Source: Staphylococcus petrasii (GTDB taxonomy: Bacteria > Bacillota > Bacilli > Staphylococcales > Staphylococcaceae). Taken from it: a stretch of DNA of 61,602 nucleotides. Both the position numbers and the translations under genes were made by a program. Under the pieces are notes generated by a model. That model did not search any database. It was not told where the DNA came from and was given only the letters and a program-made list of their open reading frames with translations. Where the stretch lies: contig NZ_PPRC01000032.1 of assembly GCF_002902565.1 (NCBI RefSeq), forward strand, positions 1 through 61,602, written 5' to 3'. This document shows, piece after piece, positions 41,202 through 51,368 of this stretch (positions are counted from its first letter, which is position 1; each line of letters begins with the position of its first letter).

Positions 41202-42464
41202 TTAAGCAGATGTTTTACTATCGTTTAATAAATTACCTTCTGAATCATATAATTCCGGTTCAATTTCATCTTGAATCGTTTTAGCAGTAATAACTACTTT
41301 AGCCACATCATCAGATGAAGGTACATCATACATAATGTCGATTAAAGCTTCTTCAATGATTGAACGTAAACCACGAGCACCAGTTTTACGTTCAATTGCT
41401 TTTTCACTTACAGCTGCTAAAGCATCTTCAGTGAATTCTAACTCAACATTATCAAGTTCAAGCATTTTAGTATATTGTTTAACTAATGCATTTTTCGGTT
41501 GAGTTAAAATATTTTTTAATGCTTCAACATCTAAAGTTTCTAAATTAGCAACAATTGGAACACGACCAATAAATTCAGGAATTAAACCATATGATTGTAA
41601 ATCCTCTGGACGAATTTGTTCAAGTAAAGCTTCTTCATCGTATTTATCAGCTTCATTGCTGGCAAATCCAATAATTTTTTCACCTAAACGACGTTTGATT
41701 ACTTCGTCAATACCATCAAATGCGCCACCTAAGATAAATAAGATATTTGTTGTATCAATTTGGATAAGTTCTTGGTTAGGGTGTTTACGTCCACCTTGTG
41801 GAGGCACACTAGCAGTTGTACCTTCTAAAATTTTAAGCAAGGCTTGTTGTACACCTTCACCTGAAACGTCACGTGTAATTGATGTGTTTTCAGATTTACG
41901 TGCGATTTTATCAATCTCATCGACGTAAATAATACCTTTTTCAGCTTTATCAATATCAAAATCAGCAGCTTGGATTAAACGTAATAAAATGTTTTCAACA
42001 TCGTCACCTACATAACCAGCTTCTGTAAGACTTGTAGCATCAGCAATTGCGAATGGCACATTTAATGTTTTAGCAAGTGTTTGTGCTAGTAATGTTTTAC
42101 CACTACCTGTAGGGCCGATTAAAGCGATGTTACTTTTTTGTAATTCAACATCATCTTCATTTGGTCCTAGTTGTTGAATACGTTTGTAATGATTATATAC
42201 TGCTACAGCTAAAGACTTTTTGGCTTTCTCTTGACCAATAACATATTCGTTAAGGTGGTCCATAATTTCTTTAGGTGTAGGTAATTCAGTAAATTCTTCA
42301 GAACTAGATTGTGCTAATTCTTCTTCTACTATTTCAGAACATAATTCAATACATTCATTACAGATATATACACCACTACCTGCAACTAATTTTTTAACTT
42401 GATCTTGGTCCTTACCACAAAAAGAACATTTTAAATTTTCTTCATCTTCATTGAATTTAAACAT
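41202..42464 (-). CDS. clpX: ClpX, AAA+ unfoldase of the ClpXP protease
   Basis: A 420-residue unfoldase. An N-terminal zinc-binding domain ([17 protein letters not shown]...CNECIELC) recognises adaptors. Walker A is GPTGSGKT, the pore loop is GYVG, and the ClpP-docking loop contains IGF ([10 protein letters not shown]). Arginine fingers and sensor 2 (GARGLRSI) are present. It is separated from tig by about 150 bases; the two usually lie together. Confidence 0.97.
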   Translation of the reverse strand: MFKFNEDEENLKCSFCGKDQDQVKKLVAGSGVYICNECIELCSEIVEEELAQSSSEEFTELPTPKEIMDHLNEYVIGQEKAKKSLAVAVYNHYKRIQQLGPNEDDVELQKSNIALIGPTGSGKTLLAQTLAKTLNVPFAIADATSLTEAGYVGDDVENILLRLIQAADFDIDKAEKGIIYVDEIDKIARKSENTSITRDVSGEGVQQALLKILEGTTASVPPQGGRKHPNQELIQIDTTNILFILGGAFDGIDEVIKRRLGEKIIGFASNEADKYDEEALLEQIRPEDLQSYGLIPEFIGRVPIVANLETLDVEALKNILTQPKNALVKQYTKMLELDNVELEFTEDALAAVSEKAIERKTGARGLRSIIEEALIDIMYDVPSSDDVAKVVITAKTIQDEIEPELYDSEGNLLNDSKTSA

Positions 42465-42553
42465 TCATTTACACCTCTATTCTTAAACGACTATACTAGA
42501 TAGCATTCTACAATGCAAATTTATGGTAAACAACTATAATGCTTAAAATATAG

Positions 42554-42587
42554 AGTAGCAGATACATATATTGATGCACCTGCTACT
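42554..42587 (-). terminator. Candidate tig terminator
   Basis: AGTAGCAG pairs with CTGCTACT around a loop of about 18 bases; the T-run on the minus strand is short (ATATTTT), so termination may be partial. Confidence 0.55.
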
Positions 42588-42618
42588 TAAATTTTAATAT
42601 ATTAATTTAGAAAATTAA

Positions 42619-43923
42619 TTATTTATCTTCTTTAGTTGTTTCAACGTATTTAGCATTGTCTCTTAATAAGTCGATAACTTTTTGAATACGTACGTCATTT
42701 TTAATGATGTCTGTATTACCTAAAGTATTTTTAATATCTTCAACTGAAATGTTGAATTGTTTGCTCATTTTTTCTAACTCTTTATCGATGTCTTCATCAG
42801 TAGCTTCGATATTTTCTTTATCAGCGATTGCAGATAAAGTTAAGTTAGTTTTAATACGTTGCTCAGCGTCGTCTTTCATTTGTTCTCTTAATTGAGATTC
42901 ATCTTGACCTGAGATTTGGAAGTAAGTTTGTAAATCTAAACCTTGTTGTTGAATTCTTTGACCGAATTCTTGAACCATACGGTCTAATTCAGTATCAATC
43001 ATAGCTTGTGGAATGTCGATTGTTGTGTTTTCAGTTGCTTTGTTGATAGCTTCTTCTTTTTCAACATTTTCAGCTTCTGTAGCTTTTTGTTCAGATAAAC
43101 GTTTACGTAAGTTTTCTTTATATTCATCAACTGAGTTAGCTTCTGAATCTAATTCATTAGCAACTTCGTCGTCTAATTCTGGAACATCTTTATATTTAAT
43201 TTCGTTTACTTTAGTTTTGAAAGTAGCTTCTTTACCAGCTAATTCTTCAGCATGGTATTCTTCTGGGAAAGTAACAACTACGTCTTTTTCTTCGCCAGTT
43301 TTTAGTCCTACTAATTGATCTTCGAAGCCAGGGATGAATGCGCCTGAACCGATTTCTAAGTCGTAACCATCAGCTTGGCCACCTTCAAATTGTTCACCGT
43401 CAACATAACCATCGAAGTCAATGTTAACTGTATCGCCGTTTTCAACAGCGCCGTCTTCTTTAACTACCATATCAGCTAAGTGACCTAAACTATGGTCAAT
43501 TGCTTCTTGTAAGTCTTCATCTGTTAATTCAGAATCTTGTTTTTCAATTTCTAAACCTTTGTAATCACCTAATTGAACTTCAGGTTCAACTGTTACAGTA
43601 GCTTCAAATTCGAAGTCTTTACCTTTTTCGATTTGAGTCACATTGATTTCTGGTTGTGCTACTGGATTAATTCCAGTTTCATCGATAGCTTCACCATAAG
43701 CTTCTGGTAAAAGAATATCTACTGCATCTTGATATAATGCTTCAACGCCGAAACGTTGTTCAAAAATTGGACGAGGCACTTTACCTTTACGGAAACCAGG
43801 CACGTTAATTTGTTTAACTACTTTTTTAAATGCTTGATCTAATGCTTTGTCTACTTTTTCTGCTGGAACTGTAACTTTTAATAATCCTTCGTTACCTTCC
43901 TTTTTTTCCCAAGTTGCTGTCAT
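42619..43923 (-). CDS. tig: Trigger factor
   Basis: A 434-residue ribosome-bound chaperone. The ribosome-binding signature [17 protein letters not shown] is in the N-terminal domain. An FKBP-type peptidyl-prolyl isomerase domain (about 160-245; [20 protein letters not shown]) and a C-terminal helical arm domain follow. I start at the ATG at 43923 ([13 protein letters not shown]), seven bases after GGAGG; the frame's earlier start adds five residues. Confidence 0.96.
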   Translation of the reverse strand: MTATWEKKEGNEGLLKVTVPAEKVDKALDQAFKKVVKQINVPGFRKGKVPRPIFEQRFGVEALYQDAVDILLPEAYGEAIDETGINPVAQPEINVTQIEKGKDFEFEATVTVEPEVQLGDYKGLEIEKQDSELTDEDLQEAIDHSLGHLADMVVKEDGAVENGDTVNIDFDGYVDGEQFEGGQADGYDLEIGSGAFIPGFEDQLVGLKTGEEKDVVVTFPEEYHAEELAGKEATFKTKVNEIKYKDVPELDDEVANELDSEANSVDEYKENLRKRLSEQKATEAENVEKEEAINKATENTTIDIPQAMIDTELDRMVQEFGQRIQQQGLDLQTYFQISGQDESQLREQMKDDAEQRIKTNLTLSAIADKENIEATDEDIDKELEKMSKQFNISVEDIKNTLGNTDIIKNDVRIQKVIDLLRDNAKYVETTKEDK

Positions 43924-44086
43924 GTATAATACCTCCATGATTACATTTTTATTTTTTCAACTTCCCTATTATATCACACGTCCAATACGGACACAAACAT
44001 TGTTTTATAGGGCTTTTCTCACTCTTATTTAAGAAAATCAATAACCTTACTTTAACGAAGATTGGATATAAATTAAACTAATTTGC

Positions 44087-45010
44087 TCAATTTTGACCAT
44101 CTAAAATATAAATAAATTGTAATACCTCTGAATTAGCCTCATTTGTTTCCAAACCTATCATAGATTTAAAATAATCTTCATATGTTTTTACCCACTCTAG
44201 TTCACTATATAACTCAAAAATATTTAAAGGATAAAGTAATATAGAATGATTATTCATGATATGATGTGCTTCATTAGAAATATTGAGGGCACCTTCACTA
44301 AGTAATTCAGTCACTTTAGGTATAACATTATTCTTCATCTCAGTATGTTCAAGACCTTTTAATTCTGAAGGTTTGATCCTAATAGAATAACCATATTTAT
44401 TTATCGAAATTAATTCTTCATATCCAGCAAATCGTAAATACTCTAACATTATACTTTTTAAATTATTAGCTTTCACTTCATTTGTAAGTAAAAAAGCTAC
44501 AGTTTCTTTAAATTCATAATGACCATTATCAATTAATTTCATTATCAATTTGATTTGTTCATTTAAATTTAAAGTATTGAATTGAGACAATAATTGACTC
44601 GTTAAATGTTTATCTTCATTTAATTGTGATTGGGCATATTCTTTGATAGGAAATAAAGCCATTCTTGTTTTATGATCTTTTACTTCATCGATGATTTGAT
44701 TGATAACTTCAATAGCTTCATAGTATTGTCCTAAGCCATTTAACGCTTTGATATAATAAATCATCAGTTCATCATAATAAGGTAAACCTTTTTTCAATAG
44801 AACTATGGCCTCTTCGCGCAGTTCTAAAAATGAATTAAGTTGATACAACATATCACATTTAATTAAAGATAATTTGTCATCTAATTCATATTGCGCTTCG
44901 TAATCCTCGAACAACTGATATAACTTATCGTAATTTTGGCGATTATCCGTCTCGATTATATCGTTATATAGTTTATTTTGTGCTTTCGGAAAAGGGATAA
45001 TATCTGACAC
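44087..45010 (-). CDS. Helical-repeat (TPR-like) protein of unknown function
   Basis: A 307-residue protein made almost wholly of helices with TPR-like periodicity in the first half (DELMIYYIKALNGLGQYYEAIEVINQII). No signal peptide, membrane helix or catalytic motif is visible. I recall it as a conserved staphylococcal gene between tig and the NUDIX gene. The GTG at 45010 (V-SDIIPFPKAQN) follows GGGGG at a normal distance, so I start there; the longer frame overlaps the NUDIX gene. It may be co-transcribed with that gene. Confidence 0.75.
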   Translation of the reverse strand: MSDIIPFPKAQNKLYNDIIETDNRQNYDKLYQLFEDYEAQYELDDKLSLIKCDMLYQLNSFLELREEAIVLLKKGLPYYDELMIYYIKALNGLGQYYEAIEVINQIIDEVKDHKTRMALFPIKEYAQSQLNEDKHLTSQLLSQFNTLNLNEQIKLIMKLIDNGHYEFKETVAFLLTNEVKANNLKSIMLEYLRFAGYEELISINKYGYSIRIKPSELKGLEHTEMKNNVIPKVTELLSEGALNISNEAHHIMNNHSILLYPLNIFELYSELEWVKTYEDYFKSMIGLETNEANSEVLQFIYILDGQN

Positions 45011-45024
45011 AATTTTGCCCCCTT

Positions 45025-45633
45025 TTATAAATCTTTTAAAATTAACGCACTCCAAGTTTCGAAGTTATCATAATCATCGATTTTACCTTGTTCCACCCAT
45101 TCAATTTTTAAAGTATCTGTTTCTTTAACTTCTATATCTTGAGAATTGACTTTGATTTTGAAAACGACTCCGATATGAACTTTACCAACTTCATTAGTAT
45201 CATCATTGATAAAACCTATATAATCCATATTTTGTGAATTCTGTTCTGACAAGCCAACTTCCTCTTCTAATTCACGTTGCGCATTGACACGTAAGATTTC
45301 ATTAATAGACTGTGCGCCTACTACATCATTCATATGGCCTCCTACGCCAATTGAAGATTGCCCATGTAATCGTTCTTCTCCTCCACCACTTAAACGTTTA
45401 TAAACAAGTAATTCATTATTTTCATTTTCAAGTAAACAATAAGAAATCAATTGTTTATATGAAGGATCTTCTTCCATATCTCCACGACGTTTTACTTCGT
45501 AGTGAGGTAAAGCCTTAAATATACTATCGCCTTGAGGATCATTTTTAGATAAAAATCCATTAAAAGCATTTGTTTCATCTTCGAAAATTGTTTTTCTTGG
45601 GACTACTATAATTTGTTCATCGTATTTAGACAT
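45025..45633 (-). CDS. NUDIX hydrolase
   Basis: A 202-residue protein with a canonical NUDIX box: G, five residues, E, seven residues, RELEEEVGL (GAQSINEILRVNAQRELEEEVGL split over two helices). The N-terminal third (FLSKNDPQGDSIFKALPHYEVKRRGDMEEDPSYKQL) is an extension seen in a staphylococcal subfamily. The substrate cannot be told from sequence. It has ATG start behind AAGGAGAACAG. The helical-repeat gene starts 14 bases after its stop. Confidence 0.85.
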   Translation of the reverse strand: MSKYDEQIIVVPRKTIFEDETNAFNGFLSKNDPQGDSIFKALPHYEVKRRGDMEEDPSYKQLISYCLLENENNELLVYKRLSGGGEERLHGQSSIGVGGHMNDVVGAQSINEILRVNAQRELEEEVGLSEQNSQNMDYIGFINDDTNEVGKVHIGVVFKIKVNSQDIEVKETDTLKIEWVEQGKIDDYDNFETWSALILKDL

Positions 45634-45783
45634 ACTGTTCTCCTTATTTAATGTATTCTTGTTATGTATTTTATCAAACTCATCTATCGAACCACAATTA
45701 AAGCAGTTACTATTTTGTTCATTGCGCTTTAACCTTTTAATAACGGCAGTCTGTTTGTGATAGTTAATTGAGTAAATAAGCTA

Positions 45784-45822
45784 TAAAAAAATGTCGACAA
45801 AGATAGCCACCTTTGTCGACAG
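45784..45822 (-). terminator. infC-rpmI-rplT terminator
   Basis: TGTCGACAAAG and CTTTGTCGACA form a perfect 11-bp stem, with a T-run after it on the minus strand. Confidence 0.88.
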
Positions 45823-45855
45823 TATGAGAAGACTTGGAAAATCTTCTGTTTTATA

Positions 45856-46212
45856 TTATTTTAAAGCTTCTTTAGCTTTTGATACTAATTCAGCAAATGC
45901 TTTGTCGTCTGAAATAGCTACTTCAGAAAGCATTTTACGGTTGATGTTGATGTCAGCTTTTTTCAAACCGTTCATTAATCTTGAATAGCTGATATCGTGT
46001 TTACGTGCAGCTGCATTGATACGTGTAATCCATAATTTACGGAAGTCACGTTTACGTTGACGACGGTCACGGAATGCATATTGACCTGATTTCATAACTT
46101 GTTGTTTTGCTACTTTATATAATGTATGTTTTGAACCGAAGTAACCTTTAGCTAATTTAATAGTTTTTTTACGACGGGCTCTTGTTACTGTTCCACCTTT
46201 AACTCGTGGCAT
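45856..46212 (-). CDS. rplT: 50S ribosomal protein L20
   Basis: A 118-residue primary assembly protein. The basic N-terminal arm ([26 protein letters not shown]) and the globular part ([20 protein letters not shown]) are typical. In Firmicutes L20 also binds the infC leader to repress its own operon. It is the last gene of infC-rpmI-rplT. Confidence 0.98.
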   Translation of the reverse strand: MPRVKGGTVTRARRKKTIKLAKGYFGSKHTLYKVAKQQVMKSGQYAFRDRRQRKRDFRKLWITRINAAARKHDISYSRLMNGLKKADININRKMLSEVAISDDKAFAELVSKAKEALK

Positions 46213-46268
46213 ATTAAATTCCTCCTTAGATATAACTATTTATTATCGTTCTTATTTAACGTCTACAA

Positions 46269-46469
46269 TTATTTTTTGTAAGCTAATAATTGTTTTACGC
46301 GTTTCATATCGCTCTTAGAAACTAATTTAGCTTTACGTAATTTACGTTTTTGTTTAGTGTTTTTGTTTGCGAATAAGTGAGATGTGAAAGCTCTTGAACG
46401 TTTTAATTGACCTGAACCAGTTCTTTTAACACGTTTAGCTGCTCCACGGTGAGTTTTCATTTTTGGCAT
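46269..46469 (-). CDS. rpmI: 50S ribosomal protein L35
   Basis: A 66-residue basic protein starting [20 protein letters not shown], the invariant L35 N-terminus. It lies 27 bases after infC and 56 before rplT. Confidence 0.98.
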
Positions 46470-46496
46470 GATTCATTTCCTCCTACTAATTATGAA

Positions 46497-47015
46497 TTAT
46501 TTTTCGTTTACAGGCGCTAACATGATAAACATTTGACGCCCTTCCATTTTAGGTTTTTGTTCAACAGTTGCAATATCTTTACATTCGTCAGCAAATTTTT
46601 CTAATACACGTTGACCAATTTCTTTATGCGTAATCGCACGACCTCTGAAACGAATAGAAACTTTACATTTATCGCCTTTAGTTAAGAATTTACGTCCATT
46701 TTTCAATTTAGTTTGGAAATCGTGTTCCTCAATTGTTGGACTTAAACGAATTTCTTTAACATTGATAACTTTTTGTTTCTTTTTCATTTCTTTTTCTTTT
46801 TTCTGTTGTTCGAATTTGTATTTACCGTAATCCATAATTCTTGCAACAGGTGGTTTAGCGTTTGGAGCTACTACCACTAAGTCTAATTCTACACGTTCAG
46901 CCATTTCTAAAGCTTCACGTTTAGATTTAACACCAATTTGGTCTCCATTTTGGCCAATTACACGTAATTCTTTTGCACGAATTTTTTCGTTAACTTGCGT
47001 TTGATCTTTTGCTAT
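46497..47015 (-). CDS. infC: Translation initiation factor IF-3, ATA start
   Basis: A 172-residue IF-3 that keeps the 30S subunit free and checks start codons. The N-domain ([24 protein letters not shown]), linker and C-domain ([28 protein letters not shown], written here as VIN...) are intact. GGGAGG (47024-47029) is followed after eight bases by ATA (47013-47015), with no ATG, GTG or TTG at a proper distance. A rare start lets IF-3 limit its own synthesis, as known for infC in E. coli (AUU). The GTG three codons upstream overlaps the Shine-Dalgarno, and the long frame to 47096 crosses the leader terminator. Confidence 0.93.
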   Translation of the reverse strand: MAKDQTQVNEKIRAKELRVIGQNGDQIGVKSKREALEMAERVELDLVVVAPNAKPPVARIMDYGKYKFEQQKKEKEMKKKQKVINVKEIRLSPTIEEHDFQTKLKNGRKFLTKGDKCKVSIRFRGRAITHKEIGQRVLEKFADECKDIATVEQKPKMEGRQMFIMLAPVNEK

Positions 47016-47056
47016 GGTTGACACCTCCCAAAATTTTACGAAATGTTCCAAGTAAA

Positions 47057-47190
47057 AAGAGCGGGCGTAAAACGCCCGCTCTTCACTCATACACATTAAA
47101 TGTGTGACATGATTAACCTGCCAACTGCTTAAAGCGTCGCTACAGGTGAGAAACGGGTGTTTCTACTTGGTTCGTTTCGTATTCAACGTT
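47057..47190 (-). promoter_or_regulatory. L20-type leader of infC-rpmI-rplT
   Basis: The leader ends in a very strong attenuator hairpin: AAGAGCGGGCGT (47057-47068) pairs with ACGCCCGCTCTT (47072-47083), followed by a T-run. In Bacillus, L20 binds such a leader and favours termination. Assignment rests on position, the terminator and the known regulation; I did not fold the binding site. Confidence 0.75.
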
Positions 47191-47194
47191 AATT

Positions 47195-47223
47195 ATCATA
47201 TCAGCATTTATCATGTAAGTCAA
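47195..47223 (-). promoter_or_regulatory. infC operon promoter
   Basis: On the minus strand, TTGACT (47218-47223) and TATGAT (47195-47200) are 17 bases apart. It begins 14 bases past the lysP stop. Confidence 0.8.
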
Positions 47224-47236
47224 CAATTATTTTAAT

Positions 47237-48730
47237 TTAATGATGTTTAATATCATCCATTTTAACATCTTGACGTAAATCCACTTTTTCAAGAGGTATT
47301 ACTTTAGTTTTATATCTTATCTTATGATAGATGAAAAATGCTAAGAATACAGGAATACCCATGTAAGTAATAACAAAGCGATTTAAATCAAAGTGCCCTG
47401 TTTTAATGAAATCTACGTCTTGTCCTATGATAACAATCACACATAAAATTCCTGCAAATATCGGACCAAATGGGAACCATTTAGCTTTATATTTTAATTC
47501 ACTCTTATGGTGATGTTGTTTATCAAAGGCTCTTCTAAATCTATAATGACTGATGGCAATACCAACCCATGCAATAAATCCAGTCATTCCACTTGCTGCA
47601 ACGATGTATTCATATGCACCGCCACTAAATTTTTGAACTAAGAAAATAACAATGACTAAGACACCTGTAGCAATTAATGCTAGATAAGGCACACCGTATT
47701 TATTCGTTTTGCCAAAAGTATCAAACGCTAATTTATCTTTACTCATTGAATATAACATACGTGTTGAAGCGTACATTCCTGAGTTACCAGCAGATAATAC
47801 TGAAGTTAAAATAACTGCGTTCATGAATGAAGCGGCAAAAGCTAAACCAGCATTTTTAAATACAAGTGTAAATGGAGAAGTCGCGATACTATCATCTCCA
47901 CCCATTAAAGCATTGCTATCATAAGGAATTAACATACCAATTACAAAAATGGCTAAGATGTAGAATAATAAAATTCTCCAGAATACTTGTTTAATTGCCT
48001 TAGGAACAGCACGTTCTGGATTCTCAGATTCACCAGCAGTAATACCAATTAATTCAGTACCTTGGAAAGAGAAACCTGCTACAAGGAATACACCTAAAAT
48101 AGATAACAAGCTACCTCCAAGATTGCCTCCTAAGATAGGGCCATCACCTTTCGTGAATGTTTCAAATCCAACAAACTTACCGCCCATAATACCTAAAATA
48201 GTTAGTAAGCCTATAATGATAAATATAATAACGGTTACTACTTTAATTAAAGCAAACCAATATTCACTTTCACCATAAACTCTTACTGATAAAGAGTTAA
48301 GGGCGAAAATAATAACTAAAAAGATACAACTCCATACCCATGCAGGAATACCAGCCATAGGTGTCCAATATTGAATAACTTGGGCAGCTATTGTGACGTC
48401 TGCTGCTACTGTAATTACCCAGTTAAACCAATAATTCCATCCTAAAGCAAATCCTAAAGATGGATCTACAAATCGAGTAGCATAGGTACTGAATGATCCT
48501 GATACAGGAAGATAAGTTGCCATTTCACCTAATGAAGTCATTAAGAAAAATACCATGGCCCCAATAATAGCATATGCGATTAACGCACCTAGTGCGCCTG
48601 CATCATGAATAGCGCCTCCAGATGTCATAAATAAACCTGTACCTATACATCCTCCCATCGCTATCATGGATATATGACGGTCTTTCAAACCACGTTTGAT
48701 ACCCTCATCTTGATTTTCGACTTTACTCAT
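47237..48730 (-). CDS. lysP: Lysine-type amino-acid permease
   Basis: A 497-residue APC-superfamily transporter with about 12 membrane segments. The N-terminal helix-1 motif (MIAMGGCIGTGLFMTSG) and the helix-6 region (GFSFQGTELIGITAGESENPERAVPKAI) are characteristic of the LysP/GabP-like amino-acid permeases. A lysine riboswitch directly upstream supports lysine as the substrate. It lies between infC and thrS as in S. aureus but is its own transcription unit. Confidence 0.9.
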   Translation of the reverse strand: MSKVENQDEGIKRGLKDRHISMIAMGGCIGTGLFMTSGGAIHDAGALGALIAYAIIGAMVFFLMTSLGEMATYLPVSGSFSTYATRFVDPSLGFALGWNYWFNWVITVAADVTIAAQVIQYWTPMAGIPAWVWSCIFLVIIFALNSLSVRVYGESEYWFALIKVVTVIIFIIIGLLTILGIMGGKFVGFETFTKGDGPILGGNLGGSLLSILGVFLVAGFSFQGTELIGITAGESENPERAVPKAIKQVFWRILLFYILAIFVIGMLIPYDSNALMGGDDSIATSPFTLVFKNAGLAFAASFMNAVILTSVLSAGNSGMYASTRMLYSMSKDKLAFDTFGKTNKYGVPYLALIATGVLVIVIFLVQKFSGGAYEYIVAASGMTGFIAWVGIAISHYRFRRAFDKQHHHKSELKYKAKWFPFGPIFAGILCVIVIIGQDVDFIKTGHFDLNRFVITYMGIPVFLAFFIYHKIRYKTKVIPLEKVDLRQDVKMDDIKHH

Positions 48731-48846
48731 AGAAGCTTCCTTTCCTTCTGTAGAGGCTAGCTAGAAACATTTTATTTGCTATGTGTTGATAATTAACTTA
48801 TCAAATTTATATTTTACTTATTAACTATGTAAAATTAAAAATCGAA

Positions 48847-49066
48847 ATAAAAAAGGTTGCATACCTTAGAGATATGCAACCTTTTGCTTAATCTATATCG
48901 GTAGCACATCACAAATTGTGACAGTACAGTTTCTATTCGATAACTGTCCCAACAAATGATAATTATGGTTATCATTCATTTCGGCAACTTTACCTTTCAC
49001 TCTTTCAACATACGTTCCATAACAACTTCTGAAGAGTTACTAATCAAAGTTGCAACCTCTAACTCA
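48847..49066 (-). promoter_or_regulatory. Lysine riboswitch (L box) of lysP
   Basis: The aptamer starts GAGTTAGAGGTTGCAAC. It contains GTGAAAGGTAAAGTTGCCGAAATG (split here as GTGAAAGG and AAGTTGCCGAA), then TTGGGACAG and ends ACTGTACTGTCAC, the L-box core elements in order. A terminator with a perfect 12-bp stem follows (48852-48863 with 48873-48884). Lysine binding should favour it and turn lysP off. Confidence 0.92.
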
Positions 49067-49088
49067 TTTTTTATTTTAACTACTTTGT

Positions 49089-49117
49089 AATATACATTAA
49101 GCGACCATTTTTATCAA
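49089..49117 (-). promoter_or_regulatory. lysP promoter
   Basis: On the minus strand, TTGATA (49112-49117) and TATATT (49089-49094) are 17 bases apart, starting three bases past the thrS stop codon. Confidence 0.75.
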
Positions 49118-49119
49118 GA

Positions 49120-51057
49120 TTATCTACGTTTTTTTAAACGAATTTCATCAACTAAGTTCCAGATAAATTCATCTTTTTCAATAGTTTCTTGATCTTGTGA
49201 ACCGTATTTACGCACGTTTACTTCATTATTTTCAACTTCTTTATCCCCTACAACGATTTGATAAGGAATTTTTTGCATTTGTGCTTCACGGATTTTGTAT
49301 CCCATTTTTTCATTACGGTCATCGATTTCTACACGAACACCTTGAGATTTTAATTCGTCTTGAAGATTTTTCGCATAGTCATAGTGTAAATCAACGTTTA
49401 CAGGAATGATTTCAACTTGTTTTGGTGCTAACCAAGTTGGGAAGGCACCTTTAGTTTCCTCAGTTAAGAAAGCTACGAAACGTTCCATAGTTGATACAAC
49501 ACCGCGGTGAATAACTACTGGACGATGGTTTTCACCGTCACTACCAATATAATTTAATTCAAAACGTTCTGGTAATAAGAAGTCAATTTGAGCAGTTGAT
49601 AAAGTTTCTTCTTTACCCATTGCTGTTTTAACTTGAACGTCTAGTTTAGGACCGTAGAATGCCGCTTCACCAATTGCTTCAACATATGGTAAGCCCATTT
49701 CATCAACCGCTTCTTTAAGCATTGATTCAGCTTTATTCCACATTTCATCGTCGTCCATGTATTTTTCTTTATCTTCTGGATCTCTATAACTTAAGCGGAA
49801 AGTATAATCTTCAAATCCGAAGTCTTTATATACGTCTTGAATCATGTGTACAACACGTTTGAATTCATCTTTAATTTGGTCTGGACGAACAAAGATATGA
49901 GAATCGTTTAAAGTCATACCTCTTACACGTTGTAAACCTGATACAGCACCACTTGCTTCATAACGGTGCATAGTACCTAATTCAGCGATACGAATTGGTA
50001 ATTCACGATATGAATGTGGTCTATTATTATAAACCATCATATGATGAGGACAGTTCATTGGACGCAATACCATTTCTTCTGTTTCATCTAATTTCATTGG
50101 TGGGAACATATCATCTCTATAGTGATCCCAGTGACCTGAAGTTTTGTATAACTCAACGTTCGCTAATACTGGAGTGTAAACGTGGTCGTAACCCATACTT
50201 ACTTCTTTGTCTACAATGTAACGTTCGATTTCACGACGAATAGTAGCACCATTAGGTAACCATAAAGGTAAACCAGCACCTACTAATTGGTTATTAGTAA
50301 ATAACTCTAAATCTTTACCGATACGACGGTGATCACGTTCACGACGTTCTTCTAACATTTCTAAATGCGCTTTTAATTCTTTTTTATCGAAAAATGCAGT
50401 ACCGTAGATACGTTGTAACATTTTATTATTGCTATCGCCACGCCAATAAGCGCCAGCAGTAGATAATAATTTGAATTCTTTAATTTTTGAAGTAGATGGT
50501 ACATGTACACCTCTACATAAATCTGTAAATTCACCTTGAGAATATAATGTTACGTTTTCATCTTCAGGAATTGCATCAATTAATTCTAATTTATAAAGAT
50601 CATCTTTAAAGAAGTCTTTCGCTTCTTCTCTAGAAACAACTTTACGTTCAATTTTATGATTTTCATCAACAATTTGTTTCATAGTTTTTTCGATTTTTTC
50701 AAAATCATCAGATGAAACTTTTTCATCCATATCAAAATCGTAGTAGAATCCACCTTCAATAACTGGACCTACACCAAATTTCACATCACCATATAAACGT
50801 TTTAAAGCTTGTGCCATTAAATGAGCAGTAGAATGACGTAAAACTTCTAAAGCTTCTTCACTTCCAGGTGTAACGATTTCAATTTCACCATCTTCTTCTA
50901 ATGGTCTTGTTAAATCAACCATTTGTCCATTGAATTTACCAGCTACAGCTTTTTTTCTTAATCCAGGACTAATTGATTGCGCGATATCTTCAGTAGTAGT
51001 TCCTTTATCAAACGCTTTTGAATTACCATCTGGGAATTGAATATTAATTTGATCCAT
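49120..51057 (-). CDS. thrS: Threonyl-tRNA synthetase
   Basis: A 645-residue class IIa synthetase. An N-terminal TGS domain (about 1-62) is followed by the editing domain that clears Ser-tRNA-Thr ([16 protein letters not shown]). The catalytic core has zinc ligands ([11 protein letters not shown]) and motif 2 ([21 protein letters not shown]). The anticodon domain is C-terminal. The ATG at 51057 ([11 protein letters not shown]) has GGAGG eight bases upstream and gives the S. aureus length. Confidence 0.97.
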   Translation of the reverse strand: MDQINIQFPDGNSKAFDKGTTTEDIAQSISPGLRKKAVAGKFNGQMVDLTRPLEEDGEIEIVTPGSEEALEVLRHSTAHLMAQALKRLYGDVKFGVGPVIEGGFYYDFDMDEKVSSDDFEKIEKTMKQIVDENHKIERKVVSREEAKDFFKDDLYKLELIDAIPEDENVTLYSQGEFTDLCRGVHVPSTSKIKEFKLLSTAGAYWRGDSNNKMLQRIYGTAFFDKKELKAHLEMLEERRERDHRRIGKDLELFTNNQLVGAGLPLWLPNGATIRREIERYIVDKEVSMGYDHVYTPVLANVELYKTSGHWDHYRDDMFPPMKLDETEEMVLRPMNCPHHMMVYNNRPHSYRELPIRIAELGTMHRYEASGAVSGLQRVRGMTLNDSHIFVRPDQIKDEFKRVVHMIQDVYKDFGFEDYTFRLSYRDPEDKEKYMDDDEMWNKAESMLKEAVDEMGLPYVEAIGEAAFYGPKLDVQVKTAMGKEETLSTAQIDFLLPERFELNYIGSDGENHRPVVIHRGVVSTMERFVAFLTEETKGAFPTWLAPKQVEIIPVNVDLHYDYAKNLQDELKSQGVRVEIDDRNEKMGYKIREAQMQKIPYQIVVGDKEVENNEVNVRKYGSQDQETIEKDEFIWNLVDEIRLKKRR

Positions 51058-51097
51058 TATATAACCCTCCAATTATAAATTCTATCATCGTTGAAAA

Positions 51098-51334
51098 TAA
51101 AAAAACTCGCCCCCCTAAAAAAGGGACGAGTTTGTCGCGGTACCACCCTAGTTATTTAGCAAACGCTAAATATCTCTGCATAAGATAACGGTCTTGAGCC
51201 GGGCACTGATTACCAGCACCTTAAAATGAAGGAGTAATAATTTAATATATTAGCTAAATTCACACCATACATTAGCTCTCTGTATAATAGGAATTAAATT
51301 ATCATATCTTCATTAATTTCAACGATTTAGATTT
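51098..51334 (-). promoter_or_regulatory. T-box leader of thrS
   Basis: The T-box motif AGGGTGGTACCGCG (51136-51149, minus strand) is a perfect consensus. The terminator pairs AAACTCGTCCCTT with AGGGGGGCGAGTTT and has a long T-run. A candidate specifier ACT (Thr) is at 51233-51235, in the context TTACTCC, near the base of stem I (GAAG/CTTC). Confidence 0.92.
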
Positions 51335-51340
51335 AAGTTT

Positions 51341-51368
51341 ATTATACATCACTTATTGTAAATTTCAA
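51341..51368 (-). promoter_or_regulatory. thrS leader promoter
   Basis: On the minus strand, TTGAAA (51363-51368) and TATAAT (51341-51346) are 16 bases apart. The -35 box overlaps the dnaI stop codon region. Confidence 0.8.

Noticed and set aside
47016-47096. A 27-residue N-terminal extension of infC
   Set aside because: It would be translated across the attenuator stem, and IF-3 proteins of this family are about 172 residues.
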